This document shows positions 11,871 to 23,800 of a DNA stretch of 64,000 bases, piece by piece. This DNA is from Acanthosepion lycidas (Eukaryota; Mollusca; Cephalopoda; Sepiida; Sepiidae). Location of the stretch: positions 89,449,055 through 89,513,054 of the forward strand of contig OZ010581.1 in NCBI GenBank assembly GCA_963932145.1, read 5' to 3'. A program made the position numbers and the translations under genes. How positions within the stretch are numbered: position 1 is the stretch's first letter; each line of letters opens with the position of its first letter. The notes under the pieces were generated by a model. It did no database searches. It had not been told where the DNA came from and worked only from the letters and a program-made list of their open reading frames with translations.

Positions 11871-11872
<2 letters not shown>
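11371..11872. other. No gene seen
   Basis: A 66-codon frame at 11,514-11,714 has no recognised domain. Confidence 0.5.
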
Positions 11873-11946
<74 letters not shown>

Positions 11947-11960
11947 GGAGGGAGAGAGGG
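11873..11960. repeat. (TA)n then (GA)n microsatellite
   Basis: About 50 bp of TA run directly into about 35 bp of GA-rich repeat. A second GA cluster lies at 12,033-12,062. Confidence 0.95.
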
Positions 11961-12062
11961 TTAAGCAAGTAGAAAGTGATGGTTAGATACTGTCAGGGAA
12001 TGTGTGAAAATTAAATATCTACATACACACATGGGGGAGAGAGAGAGGGAGAGAGAGAGAGA

Positions 12063-12656
12063 TCCCGAATCAACTAATCATGTTTTAATGTTGCGCAGCT
12101 GTCGTCTAATTATGTCGTAATTTTCTCCTCGTCTTTTTTTTTACTGAATTATCCAATCAAGGACGTTTAGAGCAGATTCGAATTCAGCCAATCATTATCC
12201 CTTGATCGACTGCTACCAAACCAAGCAGCTTTATGGCCGAAAACTCTAGTCACACAAATTAGATTTACCAACGTTTGTTCCTTTTTTATTGCATTTCTTG
12301 GAGGTTTTATATTCTTCCTAGACGATATCTAAACAGGCTGAAACATTCATCATTTGGAAAGATAACAGTTCGCTCTGTTCATTATTACTAACGTCAGATA
12401 CCACGTGAGTAATGAACAATCATTCAGTTTCTGATTTTACATTCAAGAATGAAACATTGGAATTTAGAAGAAATCACAAGACAAGAAGGCTTCTGCTGTA
12501 AGGCATGATTATCGCATTATTTGACAGATGCATTTCCGAAGAAGTTTGTTACATTAATCATTGGCCAAAGCCAATATCTAGATATACTTCAAAGATTCTA
12601 CAATAAGTAATGCGAGCATACATACTTATATAATGCACACACACATACGCAAATAC

Positions 12657-12657
<1 letters not shown>
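12063..12657. other. No gene seen
   Basis: AT-rich DNA without long frames or recognised repeat families. Confidence 0.5.

Positions 12658-12702
<45 letters not shown>
12658..12702. repeat. (TA)n microsatellite
   Basis: About 44 bp of TA preceded by CA-rich sequence. Confidence 0.95.
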
Positions 12703-12706
<4 letters not shown>

Positions 12707-13041
12707 ATAACAAATATATTTCAACAAAAATCGGCCAACCAAGGATATCTGTAAGACAACGTAATTAAGACCGGAAGACTTAGTAATTAGAGTTATCGAT
12801 ATCAACAAATAAATAATTAATATTGCTATTAGTATCTAACTATTATTACTCTTACTTCTCCTCCTACTCTTACTACCAATTATAATAAATGATATAAATT
12901 TGTTTACTCATCTGTTGAATGTCTCTGCACTGAGTGTTATTGAATCACTTCCTCTATACAGGAGACTTTATAGTGAAGTAAAAAATCCATAAAGTTCAAT
13001 GTAGAAAGATTCTACAGTCACCCGGGGAAATGTATTCAATG

Positions 13042-13043
<2 letters not shown>

Positions 13044-13120
<77 letters not shown>

Positions 13121-13190
13121 TGTAAGATATCGCATACATTGAGTACTGATGTTAATAAAATAATGCTCAATCTTACTTTTTAGTTTTTTT
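13044..13190. repeat. (TA)n with Penelope-associated right flank
   Basis: A (TA)n tract (13,044-13,117) is followed by CGCATACATTGAGTACTG and GTTAATAAAATAATGCTC. The same right flank (CACATACATTGAGTGATAG, GTTAATAAAATATTGCTC) follows the (TA)n of the Penelope-like copy at 53.8-53.96 kb, so this tract probably belongs to the same repeat unit. Confidence 0.65.
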
Positions 13191-13293
13191 GGGTCAGTTT
13201 ATTTTTATTTAACAAAATTTAAAAGGAAACGCAGTAATACCTTTATGTTTAATATAAAATATAAATCCCAACTTTGAATAAAATTAAAATATT

Positions 13294-13302
<9 letters not shown>

Positions 13303-13350
<48 letters not shown>

Positions 13351-13417
13351 TTCGTTCTGTTTATTTGTATATTTATATATATATACATATACACACACGC
13401 ACAAACACACACACACT

Positions 13418-13502
<85 letters not shown>
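13303..13502. repeat. Compound (TA)n/(CA)n/(TA)n microsatellite
   Basis: TA tracts at about 13,303-13,347 and 13,440-13,502 with a CA-rich run (13,392-13,440) between them. Confidence 0.95.
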
Positions 13503-13506
<4 letters not shown>

Positions 13507-15595
13507 CCATTAATCCTTGTTTATTTTAAATATTAAATAAAGTATTAATCCCCGTTAAATTTAAATATAAAATGCAAATCCAGTTTATTTTAAATGTAAT
13601 ATAGATATTTAAAATAAAAAAATATATTACCAGGTATAATGTATGTAATGTTCTAGCATTGCATTAACCAAATACTTTCTTAAAATCACATTACAGGCGC
13701 TGTCATCAACCTGTCTTTGTTATTTTAATTTAAGCATATACATATATTTATATGCATGTTATATTGTATCAATTTCAGTTTTTAATATCTAAACTTATTA
13801 AAAACCATTTTTGAATATATCTGGTTTTACTATGTACCATATACAATATATTAATAATGAAATCCAAAAAGTATAAACTCCTAATACAAATATGTGTATT
13901 ATATTAAAATCAATTATTTATTTTTTTTCCTTTTTGAAGTTAATTTTGCGTCATTGACATTCTATAAATTCTATGAATCATTCATGTATTAATTTTGTTA
14001 ATATCATTTTATTTTTCGACTTCCTTCACGCCTTTCATATTGATTTCTATTTTCATTAAACCTCTCTTTTAATGATGCATGAAAAGATTACCCATGCATT
14101 AATATACGTAGATACCATCGCTCACACCATTCATTTGATGTATTTGAAAATCGTTTTTTAACAAGTTACACCAAAATTAGCTTTACAGAACGTAAAGCTG
14201 AATTGTTGTGCATGACTATTTACTATAGCTTAAACCTTGCTGGTTATGAAAAGCATTTTGTCCAAGAATGAAAGTAATTATCTTCATTTATCATAACCCC
14301 ATCATCAGCCTTTAGGCAACTTGTAATTTTACTGCCTAGATTTGTAGCCGAAAATATTATCTCCCCTATCATCTGTTGCCCTTTCATTTGTTTGAGATTA
14401 CTAGTTGGTCGGATGACCTAAACTCTGCGAATGACCTAAACTTAAATCATTTGGAACATCAAATGCAGACATTCATTCGCTAAAGATCAGAACTGAGAAC
14501 TTAGACCGCATGTATTTACAAGCTTAGTGTGTTGGTTACGTCTATAATTAATGAATAAGATCTCTACAAGAATAGTTTACATGAATTAAATGCCGGTAAA
14601 AAGGTACATACACAAAATAACAGAGACCGATTCATTTGCAATGCAAGATAACATTTATTTAAGAAAAATAACAAAAGGAAAGTTTAATAGTTTCTTTTAG
14701 TAGAAATTAATTGAACACACAACAAAAATTGTTATTGAATGTATTTGAGCATAAATTGATATTCCTAGGTGGGTTTTTGTGTGAAGCGTCCAAAGCCCGT
14801 TTTGCTTCAGTGTGAAAATTTGTTGACACATACTTCGAAAGCAGGAAGAACAGTTACTTAAGTGTTGACCTGTTTGTATACCCTCAGGGCTGCTGTTGAT
14901 AATATGTTAATTGAGGCACTACACATGTTTTTTCTTTTTGATATTTACTTGATTGTACTTTTAGAAAATATTTGTAATATTCTATAATTTTTTTTTCTGT
15001 CTGCGTACATTTCATACATAAATGTTATATTTCTGGTTCACTTACATTGGGTGCATTTTGTTTATTTAAATATTTATCATTTATAACTTGAAATTTTATA
15101 AATTTCTTTATGTGACATTTTAAAATCAATTCTTTGTTCTCTTTTTTTTTCAAATTTTATTTTATTTTCAATTTCGTTGTGATTATTCTTGATTTCATTT
15201 TAACATTATCTCATTTTAAAATTTTGGTTTTCTTTCACACAAAATAATTTCTTCTCCCATCTTTATACCCAAATGAAAAAAATAAACTAGAAAATAACTA
15301 AACTATAATATACATATTTATTTGCATGAGATGAATAAACATCCAGTTACATAATAAAGTATCAGATAAAAGTAAATAGATACCCTGAGAAAATATTTAT
15401 AATTATCACATGAAAATAACTTAAAATATTAGTATACCGAAAATATTACAACATTGGTTGTTTATTATCAATGATATTGAACGATATGATAATTTGCATA
15501 ATAAAATGGGATAAACTGTATTTATGTCTGTCGGCCTTTGATATTATGCATCATATATAACAATATACAATACACACAGACACCCAAACACACAT
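13503..15595. other. AT-rich DNA, no gene seen
   Basis: More than 2 kb without long frames, SINE heads or recognised transposon motifs. A small imperfect duplication (ATGACCTAAACT twice) occurs near 14,415-14,440. Confidence 0.5.
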
Positions 15596-15676
15596 AAAAA
15601 GACACACACACATACATACATACATACATACATACATACATACATACACAGAGACACAGGCACAGACACGCGCGGG

Positions 15677-15708
<32 letters not shown>
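15596..15708. repeat. (CATA)n, (CA)n and (TA)n cluster
   Basis: CATA repeats (15,607-15,649), then CA-rich sequence, then a short TA tract (15,688-15,708). Confidence 0.95.
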
Positions 15709-15709
<1 letters not shown>

Positions 15710-15890
15710 GCGTGCAATAGTACACATTGAATACTTGTAGTACTAAAACGATGTATAATAACATACGTAAAATCTATAGCAAGAATAAATACACATTTTT
15801 CCTAACTGTTTATTTTATATATAAAATTATACAAGCGCGCGCACACAGACACACACAAATGCTGGGAATTTTATTTTTTTATCAGTCCAA

Positions 15891-15893
<3 letters not shown>

Positions 15894-15953
<60 letters not shown>

Positions 15954-16030
15954 ATATGTATATATATAAACCATATACCTTGATTCAAACATGTTTCATT
16001 GAATAATATAGGCATATTCTATTTCCTTAT
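15894..16030 (-). mobile_element. Penelope-like N-terminal fragment with (TA)n
   Basis: On the minus strand the frame PILFNETCLNQGI (about 16,015-15,975) runs into (TA)n (15,894-15,945). It is the minus-strand counterpart of the copy at 2.9 kb and shares TATATTATTCAATGAAA. Confidence 0.5.
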
Positions 16031-16930
16031 TATTGTCGGAAGTACTTGGGTATATATTTACAGTATTTAATAATTGTGCATCATAAAAATTCAGGATGTA
16101 ACATTGTGAATGTTCTAGTTATAACAAATTTGGTTTAAGAGATAAGGAAACTGAACATGCTACGGTAGGCCTAGTTTTGCATGACACTACATATTGCTAC
16201 AAAATCAAAAAAAAAACAATCCAGTCATATTCTTAACTACTCTCATTGGATAGGGACTTGCATAACTTCTAGAATATTTAGGCTGTAGGTCTTAGCATGG
16301 GCAATACGTCTTCAAATCTATAGAATGACATTATAGAATCGCAGACAAAGAACTATACGAAACAACTGAAACCATTTACCTTGAAGTCATCCAATGTCAA
16401 CAACAACTAAATTTGATATTGCATGTAACATTGCAGAAAATAATGATATAATCAAGATATTCATGTTTCCAGACGACTTCAAACAAAAACTACCCATCAG
16501 TATAGCAAACAGCTCCTGGACATATGAAAACTTTTCTCCTGACAATCTTTTTTAAAAGAAAAAAAAATATAAATTTCAACTGATGTTAGCACTGGATACT
16601 CGATCAATATAAGGAAGTGACTAATATTACATTTATCGTTAGTTTTAATTTTAAGTTCTTGGACAATATTTCTCCTACAAAACTGCTATAACAATGTGAA
16701 TTATTTAAAAGTCCAGCAGTAAAAATATTAAAAAAAGCGATATAAAATATAAAAGCTAATGTGGTGGGACAATTTATTCAGTTAGATACACCGGACACCA
16801 AAAATTAAAAAAAAATAAAATAAAATTTACAGCTAATTGTCACTTTATAATTAAAGTTTCTCGGTATAATCATCTAAATTTTAAATTAAAATTCCCAACA
16901 TACTTCGTTCGTGCGCATGTGTAGTCATAA
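16031..16930. other. No gene seen
   Basis: AT-rich DNA; the first 80 bp may be the outer, more diverged part of the Penelope-like copy on its left. Nothing else recognised. Confidence 0.5.
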
Positions 16931-16940
16931 CAAATTTAGC

Positions 16941-16965
16941 CCGATGAAATGCTAAAGCACGAAAC
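16941..16965 (+). other. Hammerhead-like core motif (variant)
   Basis: CCGATGA, a small hairpin (TGC TAAA GCA) and CGAAAC occur in the order of a hammerhead core. The second core position is C instead of U, which in a true hammerhead would be expected to abolish or weaken cleavage. Confidence 0.3.
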
Positions 16966-17236
16966 ACGTCACAAGAAAAGGTTTTTCCACTTTGTTATAC
17001 TTTTTTCATATATATACGGTATATATATATATATTACCCCTAAGAATAGGGGTCGTCTAATACAATATTAAGCTTACCATATATCCTGTGGTGTATCGGT
17101 AAGTAGGCTAGTATGCTAGCGGCATATTTCTGATTAAAATTCATTATGTTTGTGGTGTACTATAACAACATTTAGTATAACCTGGAAACTTTATTTTATT
17201 CGTGTTATGTACAGGTCGCCTCATACGTGTAAATAT

Positions 17237-17239
<3 letters not shown>

Positions 17240-17324
<85 letters not shown>

Positions 17325-17325
17325 C
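17240..17325. repeat. (TA)n/(TG)n microsatellite
   Basis: About 70 bp of TA (17,240-17,309) followed by TGTGTGTG and CGCGCG. Confidence 0.95.
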
Positions 17326-17454
17326 GCGCGCGCTCCGCACGATTCACGTAACATACGAGGAAGTTATTTTTTCCCATTTTCTCATTCATTACTATTCGAC
17401 TAATATATAATTTTGTCTATTATGACATACACAAGTATCGAGAGAACAGAGTCC

Positions 17455-17543
17455 GACAATTATTTTAAGACATTTTTTTATGTTTATAGGTTCTTACTAT
17501 TTGTATCTATAAAAAGAACGTATAAACATAAAAATGTCTTAAA
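17455..17543. repeat. Short palindromic element
   Basis: Arms 17,463-17,494 and 17,514-17,543 are near-perfect inverted complements (TTTAAGACATTTTT, TGTTTATA, GTTCTT) around an 18-19 bp loop. The outer sequence GACAATTATTTTAAGACATT and part of the loop recur at 49.27 kb and, outer part only, at 49.63 kb, so this is a dispersed family. Confidence 0.7.
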
Positions 17544-17924
17544 TTACATAAGTATATAAACAAAATATACTTTTGTTCGTGAACGCATTTTTCTTGTATC
17601 CATTTTATTCGTATACATATGCATATATTTATAATTTCCATGAGTAAGCACAATTGTTGTTCCTTTTTAATATTACACATTTATTTCTTTGTTATTAAAA
17701 TGAAATAGTTGTTCTTCAAAACAAAATATTTCCCTTTGGAAAACCTCATGGATTCTTATCAAAAAGATTTCTGAATCCTGTTCCTTGATTTTTTAATCAC
17801 TCAGTCAGCAACACGTCTTCTGCGCATACACAACAGCATCAAAATCATTTCTTTGAAAAAAAAAGTCCACCTGAAAAAAATCAAATATTTGAGATTTATT
17901 GATTTTATTTCTAAAGCCACGAAT
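17544..17924. other. No gene seen
   Basis: AT-rich sequence without recognised motifs. Confidence 0.5.
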
Positions 17925-17944
17925 TCTGATAACAAGATGCAAGG

Positions 17945-17970
17945 CTTTCGAGATTAATTCTCTTCGTCAA
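17945..17970 (-). other. Hammerhead-like core motif
   Basis: Minus strand: TTGACGA, one extra A, stem GAGA/TCTC with loop ATTAA, then GAAAG. Core order fits a hammerhead, with U for C at the first core position and one unpaired base before stem II. Confidence 0.35.
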
Positions 17971-18219
17971 TATGAGCAATCAATATAAAGTATTGATTCT
18001 AGAAATCAATACTAATGAATACTAATGAAGAACAAGCAACCTATACGAAGAAGTCATCCCAAATTTCATTCTATATAACCTCAAAGAAACTCTTGAATCT
18101 TTTGATGATAAGGTGAAAAGCGAAGAGATATTGTAGGCAAAAGTGAAATATCCATGCAGTTAGGAATAACTAAGTTTGGGATTTGCATATCAATTCCCGT
18201 GAATATTTTAATGAATACA

Positions 18220-18720
18220 TTGGTTAAATCATGGTTAAAATTATGTTTGTTAAGGGGAAAAAAGTCTACAATAATTGCTTCTTGCTTTCGAACTTGGAAC
18301 TCTTTTGTAGCTAATGTATTCAAGAAATCTGGTGAACCCTCTAACCCCTCGAATTTTCGTCCTATTAGACTTTTAGAGCTTTTATTTGCAAATCGACAGT
18401 GAATTGGTAAAAATTCTCACTTCGCACAGCCTTCTGTCAGACAAACAATTTGACTTTCAGTTCTCTTGGTCAAATGTCTCCTTGTTTACGGTACTGAATT
18501 TGTCTATAAACCTTTAGATAAGAACGACGAGGCTCGGGTTGTGGGTTTAGATATCTCGAAGACGCTTCTTATTTTCCTATACGATCATCCTAATCTCATC
18601 AGTTTCCAACTAGGTATTTATGCTGATGACATAACTATTCATTCCTGTTTTAACAGTAAATCCCATAGGTCAGATAGATTAAAATTACCTCAAATCAGTT
18701 GTTTTTAACTTTGGAAAAAT
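18220..18720 (+). pseudogene. Jockey-like LINE reverse transcriptase relic, second copy
   Basis: The frame to 18,402 ends with VFKKSGEPSNPSNFRPIRLL, the RT start motif of this family. After a stop and a shift the next frame gives TEFVYKPLDKNDEARVVGLD and ISKT, then, with the central part deleted, YADD (18,619-18,630) in IYADDITIHSCFNSK. The frame is broken several times and the region between motif A and YADD is missing. Confidence 0.75.
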
Positions 18721-18949
18721 GACAAAATGAAATATTAACGCCTCAAATCGAAACTGCAATCTTATAGTCATTATAGTGAACTATTTCTGAATTTTATTAC
18801 TATAGCTACTACTAGCCACCAGGAGAGGAATTCATTGTTTCTCCCTAACATGAGCAGTCACTTTTCTACATTTGTGTCATGGTGTCTCTGTCTTTTCTGA
18901 AAAATATTTTCATGTTAATTGTTTTAAGTTTTCCTCCTTGATTTAAGCC

Positions 18950-19215
18950 TAATATTAGATGGGAAACTAGACCTCACCGTTTTATTGTTGAAATAACTTG
19001 ATGTAACCGTAAAGTCTATTCTAAAGTTTTTCTTCGCGAAATTATCGCCTGTAGACTTTTTTCTTGTTTGATTTTTGCTGCCTACAAACTTCTGTCTTTC
19101 TGAAACCTGTTCCTTTATTGTCCTTTCTCATCACAAACTTCTTTTCTTTCATTTTCTGTCACACTTCGTAATCCCTTATGTCTTAGTGCATTGGGTGAAA
19201 TGATTAAAAAATATT
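18950..19215 (+). pseudogene. Jockey-like LINE C-terminus and 3' UTR, second copy
   Basis: Similar at the DNA level to 11.13-11.37 kb (CTTGATGTAACCGTAAAG, then TTCGTAATCCCTTATG, TAGTGCATTGGGTGAAATGA). It lies 230 bp after the RT part of the same copy. Confidence 0.65.
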
Positions 19216-19564
19216 TCTGATATCAGGCATAGAGTATGATTAAATTTATTAGAATAGACATCAATTCACTAGTACATATAATGATACATTAAGAATCGAA
19301 TAAAGCAATGTCTAAACGGTAAAAATGTAACTATAGCTTCAAGAAGTGGGAACATTTGCAAATTAACTTTCGAAATAAACAAGTGGTTTTATTCCGCTTC
19401 AGCAGCCAGCATTTCGACCAAATCTCATCCAAGAATATCATTAATAAATGTTAAAATATGAAACTAAAAAAAGAGAATTGTCTTTAAAACGTAAGTATAA
19501 CTGCTTAAAAGTGGAATTTAGCTAAAAAATAAAATCAATTTTTAACCAATTTACCTCATTTTAA
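19216..19564. other. No gene seen
   Basis: AT-rich DNA between two LINE relics. Confidence 0.5.
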
Positions 19565-19810
19565 TTGTTTGTGTGTATTACAGTTTCACAGTTGAAGTTT
19601 GTTGGGTCCATAATCAGGTACAATGATTTGGAAACCCCTTGTCAAATAGAGGGTAAAGCAAAGAATAAAGACTTGGTGAGCTTGAGTAAAGAAATGGCGG
19701 AACAGGGTTTAGTGGAAATAACAAAAAGTCAAAGTTTATTAAGAGCTACAAGGGGCAGGAATTTGTGGAGAGCCATGATACGCTCAGTCATGAGGAGACG
19801 CAACATATAA
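19565..19810 (+). pseudogene. LINE C-terminal fragment (second LINE family)
   Basis: The open frame holds LKFVGSIIRYNDLETPC, LSKEMAEQGLVEITKS and LLRATRGRNLWRAMI, the C-terminal end of an endonuclease/RT-type LINE that differs from the jockey-like family above. A glycine/arginine-rich stretch usual between the first two blocks is shortened. Only the last ~80 residues remain. Confidence 0.7.
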
Positions 19811-20028
19811 AGAAGAGGTTTCATCGAAAACCTGGCCACTTTAGAGGACATATGGCTTCATTTTGAAAGTTATTGCAACAAAATGTATGAAGGAATTATA
19901 TGTTTGAAAAATAAAAATACAAATAATAAATTTCAGTAATTGTTTCGGTAATACATTCTGGAATAAAATGATCAAAATAAATAAAATAAGACGAAAATGA
20001 AAGGTAAAAATACAAAATGTTGTGAGAT

Positions 20029-20031
<3 letters not shown>

Positions 20032-20098
<67 letters not shown>
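20032..20098. repeat. (TA)n microsatellite
   Basis: About 66 bp of pure TA, directly left of a hammerhead-like motif. Confidence 0.95.
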
Positions 20099-20105
<7 letters not shown>

Positions 20106-20131
20106 CAGCCAACCTTACGGGTCCATTGATA

Positions 20132-20166
20132 TTTCGCCAGGAAAGTGATATTTCCTGGTTCCTCAG
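20132..20166 (-). other. Hammerhead-like core motif with 8-bp stem
   Basis: Minus strand: CTGAGGA, A, stem CCAGGAAA/TTTCCTGG (8 perfect pairs, 6-nt loop), C, GAAA. It has the strongest stem of the set. The pair next to the core is A-C, not G-C, and the closing stems are not established. Confidence 0.4.
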
Positions 20167-20575
20167 ATCACATTTCGTAGCATAAAATATGGTTTTAGAT
20201 GTACATATTACTTTTATAGGCTTTTGAGGGGTAGTTTAAGTTGATATAAAATGATAGAGTTGGAGGAAGAGGACAACAGATATGGTTGAATTCAGAAAAG
20301 TAGGAGTAATTTTAAATCTATTTTTATTAAGATACTTAAGAGTAAGGGAGAATGAGAAAGGACCACACATTGACTTATTTAATAAGGAATCTGATAGGAA
20401 AAAAGACAAAGAGAACAAAAAGAGAGAAGATATAAGAAAGTAAATGGGGAAACAGGGGGGAAAAAGAGGGAAAAGAAGAAAAGGAAAATAAATTACCATA
20501 TATAGGCATGTTTCAGTTAATTGAAAAATACAAAATCTAATATAATTTACGGTTAACGCTTGACATAATTTTAAA

Positions 20576-20578
<3 letters not shown>

Positions 20579-20632
<54 letters not shown>

Positions 20633-20635
20633 TAT
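20579..20635. repeat. (TA)n microsatellite
   Basis: TA tract with one TG interruption, left of the 20.65-kb palindrome. Confidence 0.95.
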
Positions 20636-20649
20636 GTCTGTGTGTGTAA

Positions 20650-20753
20650 TTTATTTGTTTAAACGTTATTTTTTAAATGGATACTCATATTTGAGTAGAT
20701 GCTCTGAGTATCCATATGGGTATCCATTTAAAAATAACGTTTAAACAAATAAA
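20650..20753. repeat. Palindromic element between two (TA)n tracts
   Basis: Arms 20,650-20,690 and 20,714-20,753 are inverted complements with one extra T and one mismatch (TTTAAACGTTATTTTT, AAATGGATAC). The 23-bp loop is TTGAG/CTCTGAG-rich. (TA)n tracts lie on both sides. Predicted to form a 40-bp hairpin. Confidence 0.75.
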
Positions 20754-20779
20754 AAAATCTTTCGGATTTAGAAACATTT

Positions 20780-20782
<3 letters not shown>

Positions 20783-20817
<35 letters not shown>
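20783..20817. repeat. (TA)n microsatellite
   Basis: Right-hand TA tract beside the palindrome. Confidence 0.95.
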
Positions 20818-20820
<3 letters not shown>

Positions 20821-21560
20821 TGTGTGTGTGCTCATTTCAAAAAAAGAAACAAAACAAGGAAGAGCAGCTTATTAAGAGAAAAGAGGATATTTAAAATTGT
20901 ATAGAAATTGAACTAAAAAACTAATTTCTTTACATAAATCCGGAAAGTATCAAGTTGTTTAAAAGAAGAAAAATAATTGAAAAGCACAAGAAGAAATATA
21001 TGAATTTTTCCTTGAAATAAGTAAAAAAAAAAAAAAAATGAAGATTGATATGATCATGCAAAATATTCATTTGATGTCAGTGAATGATCAGACGAAGAAA
21101 AATAGGTTATCTAGTGTTGAATTACTTCTTACTATGATTGGATCACTAAGCTAACACGAATGATGCAATAGAGTCGATCAGAGAACGTTATATCTCAACG
21201 TCGTTGTCAGATTATGACAGAAGTGAATCAATCGAAAAAGTTGACGGTTAAAAACTAATATGAAAAAGAGCTGAGCGATTTATTTCATAGTATGAGCATG
21301 CGAATAAAATTCGATAAGTTGTCGTGCTTATTCTTAAAACAATATTAGCCAAATAGCCTAACATCGCATTCGCATAGATCATGGTAAGTAATATTTTATT
21401 CATTTTACAATCTTGTTAGGTAGTTTACTCGCTCTTTCTTTTTGATTGCTTCAGGAAGTACTGCGCCTGTCAAATTATCCAAGCCTTCTTTCCTCAATAT
21501 GAGTATCAGAAATTGCAACTGTCTATTTCTTTTTCAATGTACAAGTGTTTTTTCTTCTAA
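20818..21560. other. No gene seen
   Basis: AT-rich DNA without recognised features. Confidence 0.5.
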
Positions 21561-21566
21561 TTTGCC

Positions 21567-21675
21567 TTAAAATTTCCTCATTACCTTCCGTCTATGATAT
21601 TCTCAGCATCCTTCCGTAGCCTCATCTCTGTTGCCTCCAGTCTCCGCTTCATCTGTTTGCAAATTGTTCCATATT
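21567..21675 (-). pseudogene. LINE RT C-terminal fragment, copy A
   Basis: Minus strand reads ICKQMKRRLEATEMRLRK; after a one-base shift the next frame gives GRMLRIS, a stop, then TEGNEEILR. This is the ...LE.TEMW..RRMLRISWT... segment of an endonuclease/RT LINE. About 107 bp are nearly identical (two mismatches by eye) to 23,317-23,425. Confidence 0.7.
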
Positions 21676-23310
21676 CACTGCCACTCTAGGAATTATATTG
21701 AATCGCTGTTCAGCATTGTTTTCTTTATTTCTAACTAATTCTTCCACATATTTAATTTTATTATCCTTTAGAACGCATAATTTTGGAGACTTTATCATAA
21801 TTTTCATCGTTTGTTCATACACTTTTCATATATATTAATTTCTGTACCTGATTTATCTTAAGCTTTAAATTCGTAACTCGCATCTCTTGCTAACAAATAT
21901 ACATTATTTCTTGTGACAAGTCATCATTAATCCCCTTTTCCTGATTTTCATTACTGTCTTCTCTAAGTTTTCCTACAGTTTCCTTTATTGTATCTGCCAT
22001 CAACATGCCGTCATTAACGTATATAACAAGGTTAGAAATGTTCTATATAGAATTAGTAGTACAACGTGGAGCAATAGCCTGCAGGTGGGGTAAAGATTGA
22101 AAATTCACCCTGCAAAAAACATACCTGGTTACCAACATACATTATTAAGTCAAGTCTTTATGGTGTACTTCACATTGACATTTGTGCTAGAAGAAATTAA
22201 GTAACTTAATATACTAAATCTTCTTGTCATGGAAATTTTTTTTACACATTTGACATGCAGAACTTTACGACTGTAGACATTTTTATCCTCACTAGATCCA
22301 TTGTTGGTGAAAAGAGTAGAAATGTATGTAGAATTTCTCCTGTGGAAAATTTGAACAAGAGCCGAAAAAAAAACAATAAAAGCGTTTCAGAACTTAATCT
22401 AACAATATTTATTAATATTCCCTTCATTCTTTATAGATCTGTTTTCTCATAATATTTCTCATAGCCATTACGCCGTTTTTCTAGAATGCGGCTTATACTT
22501 CCTTGCCAATGCTGTTAAATTGCATATTATTTCTAAGATTCAGTCTTGAAATATACTTCAGATATCATTGTAATTAACATTTGAATCTGAACAGTGACTA
22601 GACTAACTCGAAGCACTGTAACTGTGCATTTTCAAATCAGATTTAAATTGTTTTGTTTTTTTTACCGATTTACTCGGATCATTGTCTATTTAAACGATCT
22701 AACAATATAGAATCTTCAACTGATGCACTGAAGATTAGACATGATTATTCATAATATACGGATACATCGCCCAATAACAGTTTCATCTATCAAATGAAGT
22801 GGCTCAGTGGTATTTGATGAAAGGAAACATCGTTCTATTATATAATTTTTTTCTCAATTTGATTTGTTGCGCTTCTGGTTTTAAATGAAACAAAATTATT
22901 CCCCATAGAGAACGATTTTACCTGTGGTCAATATTTTGTTTTCCCTTTGACTAAAGTGAATCTTTTTCAAAATTACCATGATTTCCCCCGTTGCCCAAAT
23001 AGCCTACACTCTTTATGCTTCTCTTTTTCTAAGACAAACTGTTGCTGCGTACGGCAGTTGAAGTCGTTTAGGTGCAATTTATATCCAATATATCTTTGGA
23101 TAACAATTTTCCTGATACTTTTAAAATCTTACTGAAGCAACTTCCGTGTAATTATTAGATTTTATTTAACTTTACTTTGCATAATTATTTAGTCTTATTC
23201 ATTTATTTCACACAAAGCCTAACTTCAAAGTCATATAGTTTTTTTTTCTTTCATTTCCAACTGAGACAATGTGATTTACAAAAATCCTTAAGTTCAAGGT
23301 AATGTTTCTT
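21676..23310. other. No gene seen
   Basis: Overlapping short frames at 22,242-22,452 on both strands lack domains. No recognised repeats. Confidence 0.5.
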
Positions 23311-23316
23311 TTGTGT

Positions 23317-23425
23317 CTTAAAATTTCCTCATTACCTTCCGTCTATGATATTCTCAGCATTCTTCCGTAGCCTCATCTCTGTTGCCTCCAGTCTCCTCTT
23401 CATCTGTTTGCAAATTGTTCCATAT
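23317..23425 (-). pseudogene. LINE RT C-terminal fragment, copy B
   Basis: Direct repeat of 21,567-21,675 on the same strand with unrelated flanks. The shared frameshift shows both derive from one already broken source. Confidence 0.75.
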
Positions 23426-23760
23426 GTGTCTTAATTATTTCAATTTTTATTTTATGAGATTAAAGTATCTAAACATATTGATCATTATGTTGCAATAAAT
23501 GCTCACTTTTGTCAAATGAAATCAAAGTTAATAAATTCTATTCTAGTGTTGAATAGATTTTCATATAACAGCTTTAAAAATTTTCTAATTATACTTAAAT
23601 AATTTTCTCCTAAAAATTGGGTTTTCATGTCAAAAACATTTCTTCTTATTATTTTTCCATGTATTTCAAAATATATTAATTATATAATAAACAGAAAATA
23701 TTAAACTGCATCCACATTAACAATTATTTTTGGGAACCGAATTTCATGCCATTGCTTTAT

Positions 23761-23800
23761 TCATCACAACGTTTCGTTCTTTGATCCGATGAGGTGTAAT
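23761..23800 (-). other. Degenerate hammerhead-like terminal motif
   Basis: Minus strand has CCTCATCGGATCAAAG, then AACGAAACGTTGTGATG. The second half looks like that at 31.66 kb (GAACCGTTGTGAT) but the CTGANGA half is lost. Weak. Confidence 0.2.
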
